From positions 124,001-188,000 of the forward strand of contig OZ287712.1 of the NCBI GenBank assembly GCA_965649825.1: DNA of 64,000 bases. The letters run 5' to 3'. Of the stretch, positions 54,533 through 64,000 are shown piece after piece; the first letter of the stretch is position 1; every line of letters begins with the position of its first letter. The position numbers and the translations under genes are program-made. This DNA comes from Penicillus capitatus (taxonomy: Eukaryota > Chlorophyta). The notes beneath the pieces are model-generated. The model saw only the letters and a program-made list of their open reading frames with translations, searched no databases and had not been told where the DNA came from.

Positions 54533-57357
54533 CTAATCGCTTAGAATGAGGTCAGAGTACATCGCCAGTGCCCAGATCGGAAAAATGTACCTAAGCAAAG
54601 AAAAGAACATGAGAAGGGCTTGAAGGTATGCGTCGTTGTTCGTTGCCTGTAATTCGTGTAGCTGATCATGCAGCTTCGATTGAAGACTCCGCTGATCTGC
54701 TGTTGTGGCCAGTCACCTTCAGCCCTCTGGGTCTCCAGGAGATATCTGGCTGCACGATGCAGTTGTTCCGAATTGACCTCGTGGTACTTTGCCATCATCA
54801 GGCCGAGCATTGCCCATGCCGTATTGACCACGTGCGAGGCGCCGTCCAGCTCACTGTAGACCTGGATATACATCTCACGCCGCTCCTGGCGAGATGCGCG
54901 AGAAGGAGAAGAATACTTTGTTCTGACAAGAGAGATAGCTTTCTCCCCATCCGCCATCGCTTCTCTGGTGCTCTAGCAGGAAGGAACAGGCACGCCGCAC
55001 CGGTTCCGAGTTGTCATAGCTCTCATTCATTATTGCCAAGGCGCCGAGGCCAAACCACGTGGCATAGGTAAAGCACACACCCCAGCAGCCATACCACGAT
55101 CCGTCCTTCTCTTGCTGGTGGATAATGAAGTCTCGCGCTAGACACACTCGGCTCCAGAGGACGACACCGAGAGATGTGACAGCACCTTTCTGCAAGGTTG
55201 ACTGGATCTCGGCGGTACGATGACTGGGAAATGCCTTGACGAATGCTCCGAGAGCCTGCATACATGCAGAGGTGCATTCCGTGTACGAGTAGTCGACGAT
55301 AATATCTCCAAATGTCTCCGAAGGGTTGAATATCTGTAACGAGCAGATCTCGTTTAAAAAAGAGCTTTTGGGAGAAAGCGTCAGTCGACTTCGATAAAGG
55401 AGTATGATCTCTTCAATTCGTATGTTGCCATGCCGCCATCTTCGTTTTGATAAGATAGAATAACGTTAACTGCTTTGAACAGCCAGTCGTCTGAGATGGC
55501 CGGACCCACATCCTCCTCTGGTAACTGACGTAGCAGGAGGGCAGCTTTCAGGGCTTCGGAGGTGCAGTCCGAAATGGGCCAGCCGTGATCTTGCGTAGAA
55601 AATGGCCAGGCCCCGAGGGAAATGTGGCGGTAGAAGGCGGAGAGAGGGGGCGTTGCTTCTTGGCGAACTTGTGTACGATGAATGTAGTCGTGCCCCTTGC
55701 GCAGGCACTCTTTGAACTTCTGCGTCCGCTTCGTGGCGATGATGGCTTGCAAGGCAAAGGCAGTGTCCCAGAGCTGGCTTCCGTTGTATCCTTGCATCTT
55801 CATTCCGTCTTCTGCCACCCACAAGTAGTCTGCAACCCGCGGCAGATGCCTAGAAACCCGAGCTGTTGGACAGGAACGCTTAGTCCCTTTCTCTCACTTC
55901 TTGAACGCGTCAGAATCCGGATCCTCCAGCCAGCACGCTAACATGTTGACGGCCTTGTTGACTGGACCGATGTCGATGTACCTCGTGTTCTCATCCTATT
56001 CCCGCGCCCTGCTGTTTCATGCAAAAGAGTGAGAAACAGTTTCTTGCCTCATAGTGAATGTGCTTCATCGCTTCGTTGACTGCCCAACCGCGAAGGAACG
56101 ATCCCTTCAAGAACGGCTCCATCTTGTACAGTGCCCACCAGACAACGTCCTGTATCGCCGGATGGGGGTAGTAGGAGTCCGCGTCCAGGACCTTGTTGCG
56201 GCAGCTATTCCAGTCGATACCCTCAAACGGTTCCACGTACAGCTCCTGCCTGCACAAATCTATTTCCGTCCATACATATCGAGGCAAGGCGAGGCGGAGT
56301 GCCCGACCTGAGGTCCTGCACCAGTGGCGTCGGATCGACTTCCAGCTTGTGTCGGACGCCGTAAACGTAGCTCATTGGCAGATAGACCTACAGGAACCGT
56401 AGGTATCGCATGTCTTGTGTGGTAGAATGAATGCATGGGAGATGGACCATTCGGCAGTGGCACCAAAACCGTCCTGGATGCAGGATTCCGAGGAGTGAGA
56501 GCTTCGAGTAGGGTAGGAGCCACATCTCGGGCGGCAAGGGATTGATCCCCTCCCACTTGTATGCCCCCAAAGCGGCCAGCCAGAACTTAGCCCATGATGT
56601 CGCGTAAACGACGCCGCCGCCCTTTTGGATCTAGATCGTCACTCTTTCAATGCAGATACGTATTGTGTCTTCCTACACTACCCATGTTCTGGCCATCGAC
56701 ACCTCTCTGTCGTCAGCATCCAGACCCATCAGTCGCATCGTAACGTAACTGTGCCCCGTGCGATGGCAAAGCGCCTTGGAGAAGTGTAATAAGGGAGGGT
56801 CTGTCTCACTTGAGCGAAGTTCCAAACATGCACGAGGGGCCTTCGATGTGAAGTCCGAATCCGCCGTCTTCGTTCTGGCGGTTCTTGAGATAGCGAATGA
56901 TTTCTTTCTTCGCCTCCGGCGGAAAAAGAAGATCCGATGTTTTTGTTATGTAGGCGGCGATCACGAGTCCGGGAAGAAGGAACATAGGTCCGCCGTAGTC
57001 GCCCGGCCAATGACCGTCTTTCTCCTGAAGGCATTGGTAGTATTGAACCCCTGCCTTTATGTGTTTCTCCATGCGCGGCTTGGCGACCGCGGCATTTTCG
57101 GGAAGCGGTTCGGAGGGGACGACGATCTCGGCTTGGCCAATGCGCTCTCGTGCCTGGAATTTTATGAAGGCGTCGTCGGAGTCGCGTTTTTCGTGGCGAC
57201 TGGCCGCGAATGCTCTGCGGAGTCTGTCGACCTCTGCGTGCTCGGCAGGTGTTCCGGCTGAGGGATCGAACTCCCAGTACTGGCGGCCGACGAAGTCGTT
57301 TGTCGTTTCGAGAAAGGGATTCCCGTGAGAACTGCCCTGTGAAACAAATTGCCACAT
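54533..57357 (-). CDS. Oxidosqualene cyclase (cycloartenol or lanosterol synthase)
   Basis: Cyclises 2,3-oxidosqualene in the ER, the first sterol-specific step. Starts M-W-Q-F-V-S-Q-G and runs through [32 protein letters not shown] (formed across an intron), [19 protein letters not shown], and repeated QW motifs ([21 protein letters not shown]). The catalytic motif, usually D-C-T-A-E, reads D-C-T-S-E with the proton-donor Asp kept. The stop is at 54533-54535. At least ten short introns; not all boundaries are fixed. Product specificity cannot be read safely by eye. Confidence 0.9.
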
Positions 57358-57375
57358 GAGACGCAAATGCGAAGG

Positions 57376-58060
57376 AAAGGATTGACGCCTTCCGTTCTAA
57401 AACCTCCACTCAGCGGTACTGCACAACTCGGTCGCCCTGGCGATTCGATTTCTGTCGCCGCAGACAAGGAGCTGTTCGAGTCCATTCCGCTGGTCGGGCG
57501 TCGTTGCACACAGTACAGGATTGGCCAAAAGGTTCCGAAGATCGCAAGGCAGACGGAGGTGAATCAGCTCTCGGCAAAGTACCTCTGTCTGCTGCTTCAG
57601 AGGAGAAACTCGAAGGAAAGGCGGACTGGATCCAGACAAACAGACACCCACACGGCGCTCCTTGAATGCGGGTGAGTGATGCAGGAGATCGAAAAGAACG
57701 AGGCGCTGAGGATTGCGGCGGTGGAAGCAGCGAGCCGTCACGAAGCCAGCATCTACGCCAAGACCTAACGAAACAGTAGTCGCATCGAATCGAACGTCGC
57801 TTGTGGTTGTTCTTACGAGATGTGATGGTGTGGCAGAACTACGTGAGGACCATACGGGCTGAACAGGCCTCCCCTGGATTTGTGGATGACTGCTTTTGGC
57901 TGGATCGGGCGGTCAATCGAATGGAATCGGCCAATTCCGGTCTCGACATCGCGATCACTCACGCCTCGAACAGCAGAGACCAATCGGTGCCATCGGAAGC
58001 CGACAAGGGTCTCTCTCCTCGTCCCCGGCATCGTTTTGTCAATGAATGTGTCTGTAGGTG
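57376..58060 (+). pseudogene. Inverted partial copy of the 4-6 kb coiled-coil gene
   Basis: Plus-strand sequence here matches the complement of about 5.35-6.05 kb, close to 90 percent in the first 250 bases and lower later (shared A-A-D-K-E-L-F-E-S-I-P, V-P-K-I-A-R-Q-T-E, I-T-H-A-S). It starts 19 bp beyond the oxidosqualene cyclase start, in divergent orientation, and lacks the N-terminal exon. The GC donor of one intron has become AC (57636-57637) and stops interrupt the exon frames, so it is probably dead. A 3' part (57801-58355) stays open for 184 codons and might still be translated. Confidence 0.7.
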
Positions 58061-59537
58061 TGGAGATGCGATATCGAAAAGCAGCACGATCATCGACAAA
58101 CATCACACGCAGACACAAGATACCATGAAACAACATCTCGGACGCGGCTCGTCTGTGGATTCCAGAGAAAGAGCTGCCGATTCTGACACGAAATCCTCTG
58201 CGCGGAGTGCTGCAGCGCTGGGAGAACTGACCTCCTCCAATGATTTCTGTGGCAGGCATTCTTGTCCGCTGCAGACATCCACAAGAAACCTGCCAGTTTC
58301 CGACGCCTGCAGAGAGTTGGCAATGGTATTCGGAAAGTCTGCTTCTGTGAAGTGAACGAACTGCATCCGTCTGCCATTCGCAAGTGCCCGCTGCAACCAA
58401 GAACAGGTCAGACACACGATTGTGGAAGAAACTTCGACGTACGTGGAAGTGTCGACTCAGTGCATTGAATGGTGAGTATCCCTTGAGCAGCACACAACGT
58501 CAAACGGTTTGCAGACTCCATCTACATGGGAGTTCGAGTAGGGAGATTATGGCCTTGGTTGCAGTCGTCGTCGGAATGACTGTCTGTGTGAGTCTCGTGT
58601 CGAAGTTTGCCTGCCTGTACACGAAGACAGAGTAGAGTCTTTTCCACTTCGACCAGCGTTCTTCGAACAGCGGCATTGCCGGTCACACGTCCCTGAGTAC
58701 GTCGCAACCGTAGGGCAGATGCAGGATCTGAGGATACAAGAGAGCATCGTTTTTCGGAGTTTTCTGCTGGGAGACGCAGCAACAACAGAGAAGACAGAGT
58801 CGCCTTCTGCTATTCGTTTCGTAGAGGCAATATGCTCTACCGGATGCGCACTGCCTAGAAGGTGTGGTTGTTTGGCGGCATCCGTTTAGCGTCCTCTTAT
58901 TCTGGAGATCGACTCTCCTGGTCATTTCTTGGCTTAATGAGGATTTGATCGTGTGTCCGTCAATCGCTCTTCCGTTGCTTTTGGCGAATTCGGCAGTCAG
59001 AATTCTTCGTTCGCAAAGGCCAGGCGGCACACGGTTGGCTCATAAGCAGGAGTGCGTGACCTCTCCGACAGTACCATCAATCTTTGCGACAGAATCGGTG
59101 AGCGCTCTCCACAAGAGCTCCAGCGCGGTGTGACAATAAAGACGGAGTTGGAGCGTCATGCGACGCCGACGGTTGTCGGCATCCCGCCCCATCTGTTGCT
59201 GCATGAGCCACACCTGATATTCACTGAACGCCCAACCACGAGACCTTCATTCTCGCTCCGTGAGATGCGACGCGTCACGTGAGGTTTCCGAGTGGTTTTA
59301 TATCCTCTTCAGAATTAAGGGCATTCATTCATTGGCGGCGACGAAAGAGAGGTGTCGAATCGGAACCACCAATTCATAAAGGCCATTAATGCGAACAAAC
59401 AAAAACGTCGCCAAAAACGAACACAGCCAGCTCCTCTGTACCTGGAAGGTCGGTATGGTACAGGCGCCGGAAGCGGACGAAAAGACGGCTTCGAATGAAT
59501 GCCGTTGGATCTTTCTGTGAGACTTCCGTTAGAGCTC
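58061..59537. other. Unassigned stretch, possible unrecognised gene
   Basis: Plus-strand frames look partly protein-like (Q-M-Q-D-L-R-I-Q-E-S-I-V-F-R-S-F near 58720, and L-S-D-S-T-I-N-L-C-D-R-I near 59060), suggesting a small multi-exon gene. The joins do not settle and no family is recognised. Confidence 0.3.
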
Positions 59538-61053
59538 TTAGTGTCCACCATGTTCCTTCTGCTCGTGCATTTTTATCCATCTCGAGGCGATGAAGGAATC
59601 GATCACTGTCTGCGACAAGTGGACCAAGACACAGGGCACACAGGCTATGCCGATAGCTTCAGGTCCGAGGTATGCGGAGAGCTGTGTCAGAGCGGCAATC
59701 GCAATGGTCACGGACTTCTGACTGCTCATCAGAACGATGGCTCTCCTCAGGGCCACGACTGCCGCACATAGAGAAGGCACGAGTCGAAGAGGCGATGCTA
59801 ACGGAAGCTCCTACCGTCCTCTGTCTTGGCACCACCACCGAGACGGAGTGTGCTTGTCAGCAGATGGTTTCCGCCGAAGAAGATCAGATGCGTGACGATG
59901 CCGACGCTTACGGTTACGGCCAGCTGCAGAGGGTCCACTCTCACGCCACTCATGGATGCTCTGCTGACTTGCATCCAAGGAATCAACATCAGACACAGGC
60001 TTCCCAGTCTGGGAATGATCTTCCTTCTCTGTCGCACCCAGTTCTCTCCGCCTGTATCGAAGAGATGCGACAGGTAAGGGGACGGACGTCGACGAACCTT
60101 TGATCGAGGTCTTCAAAGTGTATGCAGCCAGCGTGGGTGCCAAGACCGTCAGCATCAAGTTCTTCAGCAGAACTAGAGGCGACAGGACGACGGCCCCGCT
60201 CGTCATCTTCCCCATCACCCACGAAATCGTCAAGGGCATTGTGAAGACGGAGACGAAATTGCTCGCAAGCGTCAGTAGCAGTGCCATAGCGACATTCGCC
60301 CGAGCTGCCTGCAGAAGACACTCGTTGTCGACACGAGATCAACAGGGTGGACGGAAACTTGCTTGAATGAGCGTCACGCCGGTCGAGAGCGTTGTAGGTG
60401 TCAGCATGAAGACCGCCAGTCCGAGTGCCAGTTCCGCCGGCTTCACCGGCAGGAGCATCATGACCGGCGCAGCGAGAGGCGTCAGCAGCAGAATCGATGA
60501 CATTCCGTACAGAATGCCACCCCTCGAATCAAGGGCCTTCGCTGCTTCTCTCTTCTCCAGCATCAACCCTCGAAGCAGCCGACTTTCCGGGAACGGAGAG
60601 ATCGAGAACCGATTCCGATCTACCTGATGAAACGAAGACGCCGAACGTGCAGTACTTCATGAAGTTTGCGTCGGCCAAGAAGCATCCGGGCTGCGGGAGA
60701 AGGTATCCAAAAGCCATCAGGGAGAGTAATGACAGCGGCAGGTATTGGGAGGCAACGACATCGCCGATTCTCCGGAAGAAGGTAGTGGGCACGACAGCTT
60801 CCGCGTGAGATTGTGGTTGTTCGGGACCAGCGCCGGAACTAGCACAACACACCACTCACTCTATCTCGTCCGCACCACGACACTTCGCTCCTCGCCTCTG
60901 ACAGCGAAACCAGACGTTCTGAAGAAATCTCTTGCCGCAGGAGCGAGGACGTCGTCCCTTCGAAGCCTGCGTATCCTGGTCTGAAAGGCACAGGAGGCGG
61001 GGGTTTGAGAGCGGCGTCCTCGACAGGGCCGACGACAGGTGTGTCGATCGCAT
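59538..61053 (-). CDS. BASS4-like plastid sodium/metabolite cotransporter
   Basis: Bile acid:sodium symporter family, plastid envelope by similarity to plant BASS4. Start M-R-S-T-H-L-S-S-A-L-S-R opens a Ser/Arg-rich leader of about 55 residues. Then come Q-Y-L-P-L-S-L-L, P-Q-P-G-C-F-L-A-D, M-L-T-P-T-T-L-S-T-G-V-T-L, G-N-S-A-L-A-L-L-L-T-L-A-S-N, S-S-Q-K-S-V-T-I-A and H-L-S-Q-T-V-I-D-S-F. Eight to ten hydrophobic spans. Several introns, including one of 45 nt after the leader. The substrate of BASS4 is not established. Start codon 48 bp from the divergent bromodomain gene. Confidence 0.85.
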
Positions 61054-61101
61054 CTCTCTTAACTAGTCCATCGACGCAACGACGTGCTTTATTATCTCGA
61101 G

Positions 61102-62187
61102 ATGAGTGGTCTGGAGGTGAAGGTGAAGTTTCCCAATGCGACATCGCCAGCAGCTCGCCGTTTCGCCTCGGAACAAGAAACGCAAGAAGCATCGTCACGA
61201 TGGCAGCAGCCGGCACCGACACAACAAGAAGGCCAAGAAGCACCGCCCGGGCAGTTCCCAACAGGACGCGGCTCGACCGTCTTCGCTGAAGATCGAGTCG
61301 CGTCATGCGACGGAATCCGCAACGTCGTCCGAAGCAGCTGCGCCGGCGGCGCCGCCCAGACCGAACTACTCCGATATGTACCGCGCGATCGACCATCCGC
61401 AGAAGCAAGACCTCCAGGGGGCTCTTTCGGGATCCTGTGACCGACGACCTCGTCCCGGGTTACTCTGTTATCGTGAAGAATCCGATGGACTTCACCACGA
61501 TGCGGAAGAGATTCACAGAACGGCAGTATCTGTCGTGGGAACAGCTGCTGGAGGACATGATGCTGATGTTCGACAACTCCATGCTGTACAATCCACCGGA
61601 CACCATCTACTACAAACAATCGAAGACCCTCAAAGAGGTGCGTCTCGATCGCTGATGATCCAGACATGCCGAAGTGCGATGCAGGTTGCGAAGAAGTTGG
61701 TAGAACTGGGTCAGCGGGGAGTGACAAATTTCAGAGGCAAGACGGCTGGGGTGGTGCGCGCACACAACGCCCAGGTTGCCGCAGATGAGCGCGCAGAGAA
61801 GAATGCCATCAAAGCAGCCATTCGGTGTGCCATCCTGTCCCCTACGCGTCTTGTCGCGAGTTCGCCTTTCCCAGGGCCCAAAGGATTCAGATGAAGAACG
61901 ACAAGCTGCTGCAGAAGGCTGCTGCGAGCGGCATTCTGTTGCCTTCCACCGCATCGGCGCCCAGCCTGCGGAACGCATCGAAGTGGAACTTGTCTGCGGC
62001 GGCTCTCAACGTGGATGGACGTCGACCTCTTCTCCCCGAAGAACATACGCGTTCAACGTATGAGTCCACGTTTAAAACCATCCATCGATCGATGTATCCA
62101 TCCCCCACGTTCCGTCAGATAGAGTTTGTCCGTTGGCATCTATGCGAAGGAACAAAAGACAGCGCTCGTTCTCCTCGAAGAAGGTGA
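61102..62187 (+). CDS. Bromodomain protein, BRD7/BRD9-like
   Basis: Acetyl-lysine reader, probably part of a SWI/SNF-type remodeller. A basic N-terminus (R-N-K-K-R-K-K-H-R-H-D) leads to the bromodomain: D-L-V-P-G-Y-S, N-P-M-D-F-T-T-M, L-M-F-D-N-S-M-L-Y-N-P-P-D-T. The Tyr-Asn-Pro segment holds the acetyl-lysine-binding Asn. Two introns, 61637-61683 (47 nt) and 61829-61877 (49 nt), join the C-terminal part. Near 61418 the frame slips by one base in a run of five G, between D-L-Q and L-F-R-D-P-V: an indel, an assembly error or an unrecognised splice. The first intron (near 61117) is tentative. The 3' end overlaps the start of RRP8. Confidence 0.7.
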
Positions 62188-63220
62188 AGGGGTCGAAGAA
62201 AGACGCGCCGAGACTGAGAAGGATCTCCAAGCGCCACACCGATCAAAAGCACTCCCAGACACTCACGTCCAGAACACGAACGACTCGTTTCGAACGTAGA
62301 AAACAGAAACGTCGTCGGCCGCCTAGCAGAACGCACCGACAGGTTGCCAAGGCAGCAGCTGCGTCAAATGGATCGTCCGCTGCGTCAGAGGAGGATCTGG
62401 AGATCGGGAATGCGTCAGGCCCATCTTCGTCCTTACCGACCTCGAAACTGATGTCGAAATTCGAGGAGCGTCTACGGGGAGGCCACTTTCGATTTCTGAA
62501 CCAGAGTCTGTATCTATCCTCCGGAAGAGACTCCTGGAAGCGGTTTCAGAACAACGCATCGCTGTTTCGCGAGTACCACCTCGGCTACTTGCAAAGCATG
62601 CAGCATTGGAGTGTTCAGCCAGTCGATGTTGCCGTCCGCTGGCTGCGGAAACAGACGCCGCATCAGAAAGTGGTCGACTACGGCTGCGGTGATGCCAGAA
62701 TCATGAAAACCAATGTTGCACACGTACGCACGACATCTGACGTTCTTGTACAGGCGCCAAGCATCTGCACAGGATGTGACGTCCTTGGATTTGGTCGCCA
62801 CGGATCCCAGAGTGATTGCCTGCGACATGGCGCACTCTCCACTCGGATCCACTTCGCACGATATCGCTATCTTTTCGCTGTCGCTGATGGGAACGGACTA
62901 CCACGAGTGTCTGAGCGATGCAGCACGTGTTCTGAAACTGCAGGGGATTCTGTGGATCGCTGAGGTTCGACCCTCCATTCTCGCGAGGCCATCGAAAACG
63001 GTATCCGCAGGTCTGCAGCCGCTTCGCTGCGACGCCGTCGGGAAAGGAAGACTACCATGCTTTTGTGGATGCCATCGAGAAGCTCGGTTTTGAGCGTGTC
63101 CTGGCAAAGAAGCCTTCTCCACTCTTTGTCGTATTCGTCTTCAAGAAAGTGAAGCACGTGGCTCGCAAGATGCAGATCCAGTGGCCAACACTGAAACCCT
63201 GTCTCTACAAGAAGAGATAA
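62142..63220 (+). CDS. RRP8: Ribosomal RNA-processing protein 8, rRNA methyltransferase
   Basis: Nucleolar SAM-dependent enzyme that makes m1A in large-subunit rRNA. A very basic N-terminal 100 residues (R-R-N-K-R-Q-R-S-F-S-S-K-K) precede the methyltransferase core. The core has F-R-F-L-N-Q-S-L-Y, V-D-Y-G-C-G-D-A-R (SAM motif I), D-L-V-A-T-D-P-R, C-D-M-A-H-S-P-L, F-S-L-S-L-M-G-T, L-W-I-A-E-V and F-V-D-A-I-E-K-L-G-F. This matches RRP8 throughout. Introns of about 49 nt (62725-62773) and 46 nt (62965-63010). The first Met overlaps the last 46 bases of the bromodomain gene in another frame; the next in-frame Met is at about 62451. Confidence 0.9.
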
Positions 63221-63329
63221 TAACCACATCACACGAAGCACAAATTCTCGTTACAAAAATCGAAAGAACGTCGGTCTCTTTTCAAAAGAATTCCTGCCGC
63301 CGCCGATCCAATCGACGGGCGCATCGGAT

Positions 63330-64000
63330 CTAGGCGACGATAAAGGAGTCGACGAGTCCTTGGACATCTGTTTTGATCCCTTTGAACCATCTCTTGTCGC
63401 CACACTGCGCTTTCAGAATGAACAGCTTCCCATTGGACACCGTGGCGGAGAAGAGCTGATGACGACCGCCTTCGTCTCCATCCGCAGATCTGCGAAGCAT
63501 TCCTTCAGACAGCAGAGTAACGCGAAGAGTGAGAAACCTGGTGAGAATGTTATAAGTGTAATAGTTTTTGCCGTTTTTGTCCTTGGTCTGGGAGTTCTCC
63601 AAGAGAGAGGCGCTCTGGACGATACCCGGTTTGAAGCCTCCTTCAGACATTGTCTCCCCTATGCAGGACACCGATATCGCTGCGGTACAGAGCTAAGGCC
63701 ACTGGTGTCCTGCCTGTAAAGACCTGCTGTCCCAGAAGAGGAGAGATCGTCGTTTTCAGGAAGTCCTCTTCGGAGCCGTAGTCTGATATCGATTTCTTAT
63801 CGGTATCACGCGTGATCACCAAGAAATTTGTCACGGCGTCGCCATTGTCTTCGTATCTAAGCACTCTCCGTCGCCTTCACCGGTGGCGGCGCGTTTGGAG
63901 AGGTCCGTACCGAACAACGACTCCGGCAAATTCGCGTTCCCTCGACGGATTCCACCTCGAAGGGATTTTAAGTGCGAATCCCTCGCCAACGTAAGGGATG
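63330..64000 (-). CDS. PsbP-domain thylakoid-lumen protein, N-terminus off the window
   Basis: PsbP proteins serve the oxygen-evolving side of photosystem II; the PPD relatives act elsewhere in the lumen. Joined exons give [57 protein letters not shown] and [12 protein letters not shown]. This is the full C-terminal two-thirds of the domain. Introns: about 54 nt near 63860-63915, 63659-63713 (GC-AG, with 10-bp inverted repeat at its ends) and a 46-nt intron near 63492-63538. Targeting sequence and true start lie beyond position 64000. PsbP versus a PPD paralogue cannot be decided. Confidence 0.85.
63659..63713 (-). other. GC-AG intron closed by a 10-bp terminal inverted repeat
   Basis: In gene sense the 55-nt intron begins GCAGGACACC and, four bases before its end, has GGTGTCCTGC. 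The two are perfect complements, so the ends of this intron can pair directly. Removing it joins Q-Q-V-F-T-G to E-T-M-S-E-G-G-F, as in known PsbP proteins. Confidence 0.75.

Noticed and set aside
1-64000. CRISPR arrays, operons, ribosome binding sites, tRNA or rRNA genes
   Set aside because: The DNA is eukaryotic. No regularly spaced repeats were seen, and no cloverleaf with the usual A and B boxes stood out by eye.

Overview
This window is nuclear DNA of a photosynthetic eukaryote that probably bears flagella. Plastid function is shown by a PsbP-domain protein, the plastid form of HDS (ispG), an FtsH7/9-type protease, AKR2, a BASS4-like transporter, a DUF819 membrane protein and a plastid-type J protein. 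BBS2, a BBSome subunit, points to a cilium. Peroxisomes are covered by PEX5, PEX11 and a DHRS4-like reductase ending in the import signal SRL. The mix resembles green algae and plants most, but the sequence alone does not fix the lineage. The genome is compact: in the gene-dense core (about 8.9 to 49 kb) there is roughly one gene per 1.7 kb.

Layout. 1-8.9 kb: repeats, a decayed non-LTR reverse transcriptase, a fatty-acid-hydroxylase-superfamily gene and a coiled-coil gene. 8.9-49 kb: the dense core, with strands alternating so that many genes form head-to-head pairs with 44-180 bp between start codons. These include BBS2/FPGS/AKR2/ispG, a class IV-like HDAC, PEX5, a CUE protein, a class I HDAC, DUF819, PEX11, FtsH, a CCT protein, ALKBH1, a CID7-like Smr protein, a DHRS4-like SDR, a J protein, a mu-homology protein and D-cysteine desulfhydrase. 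49-53.3 kb: gene-poor, with a broken shikimate-pathway gene and an 0.8-kb inverted-repeat element. 53.4-64 kb: a serine-protease homologue lacking its catalytic His and Ser, oxidosqualene cyclase, a pseudogene copy of the 4-6 kb gene, BASS4, a bromodomain protein, RRP8 and a PsbP gene cut by the window edge.

Most genes are cut by very short introns, usually 43-60 nt. I rebuilt about 50 of them by joining reading frames so that known families become continuous. Their 5' sites share little beyond GT (a few use GC). The 8-mer GATGTGAC or its complement is strongly enriched and often sits inside these introns. Several introns hold short perfect inverted repeats, in one case joining the two intron ends. 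This intron system is the most unusual thing in the window. Splice sites are inferred from protein continuity, not from transcripts; coordinates may be off by a base or two.
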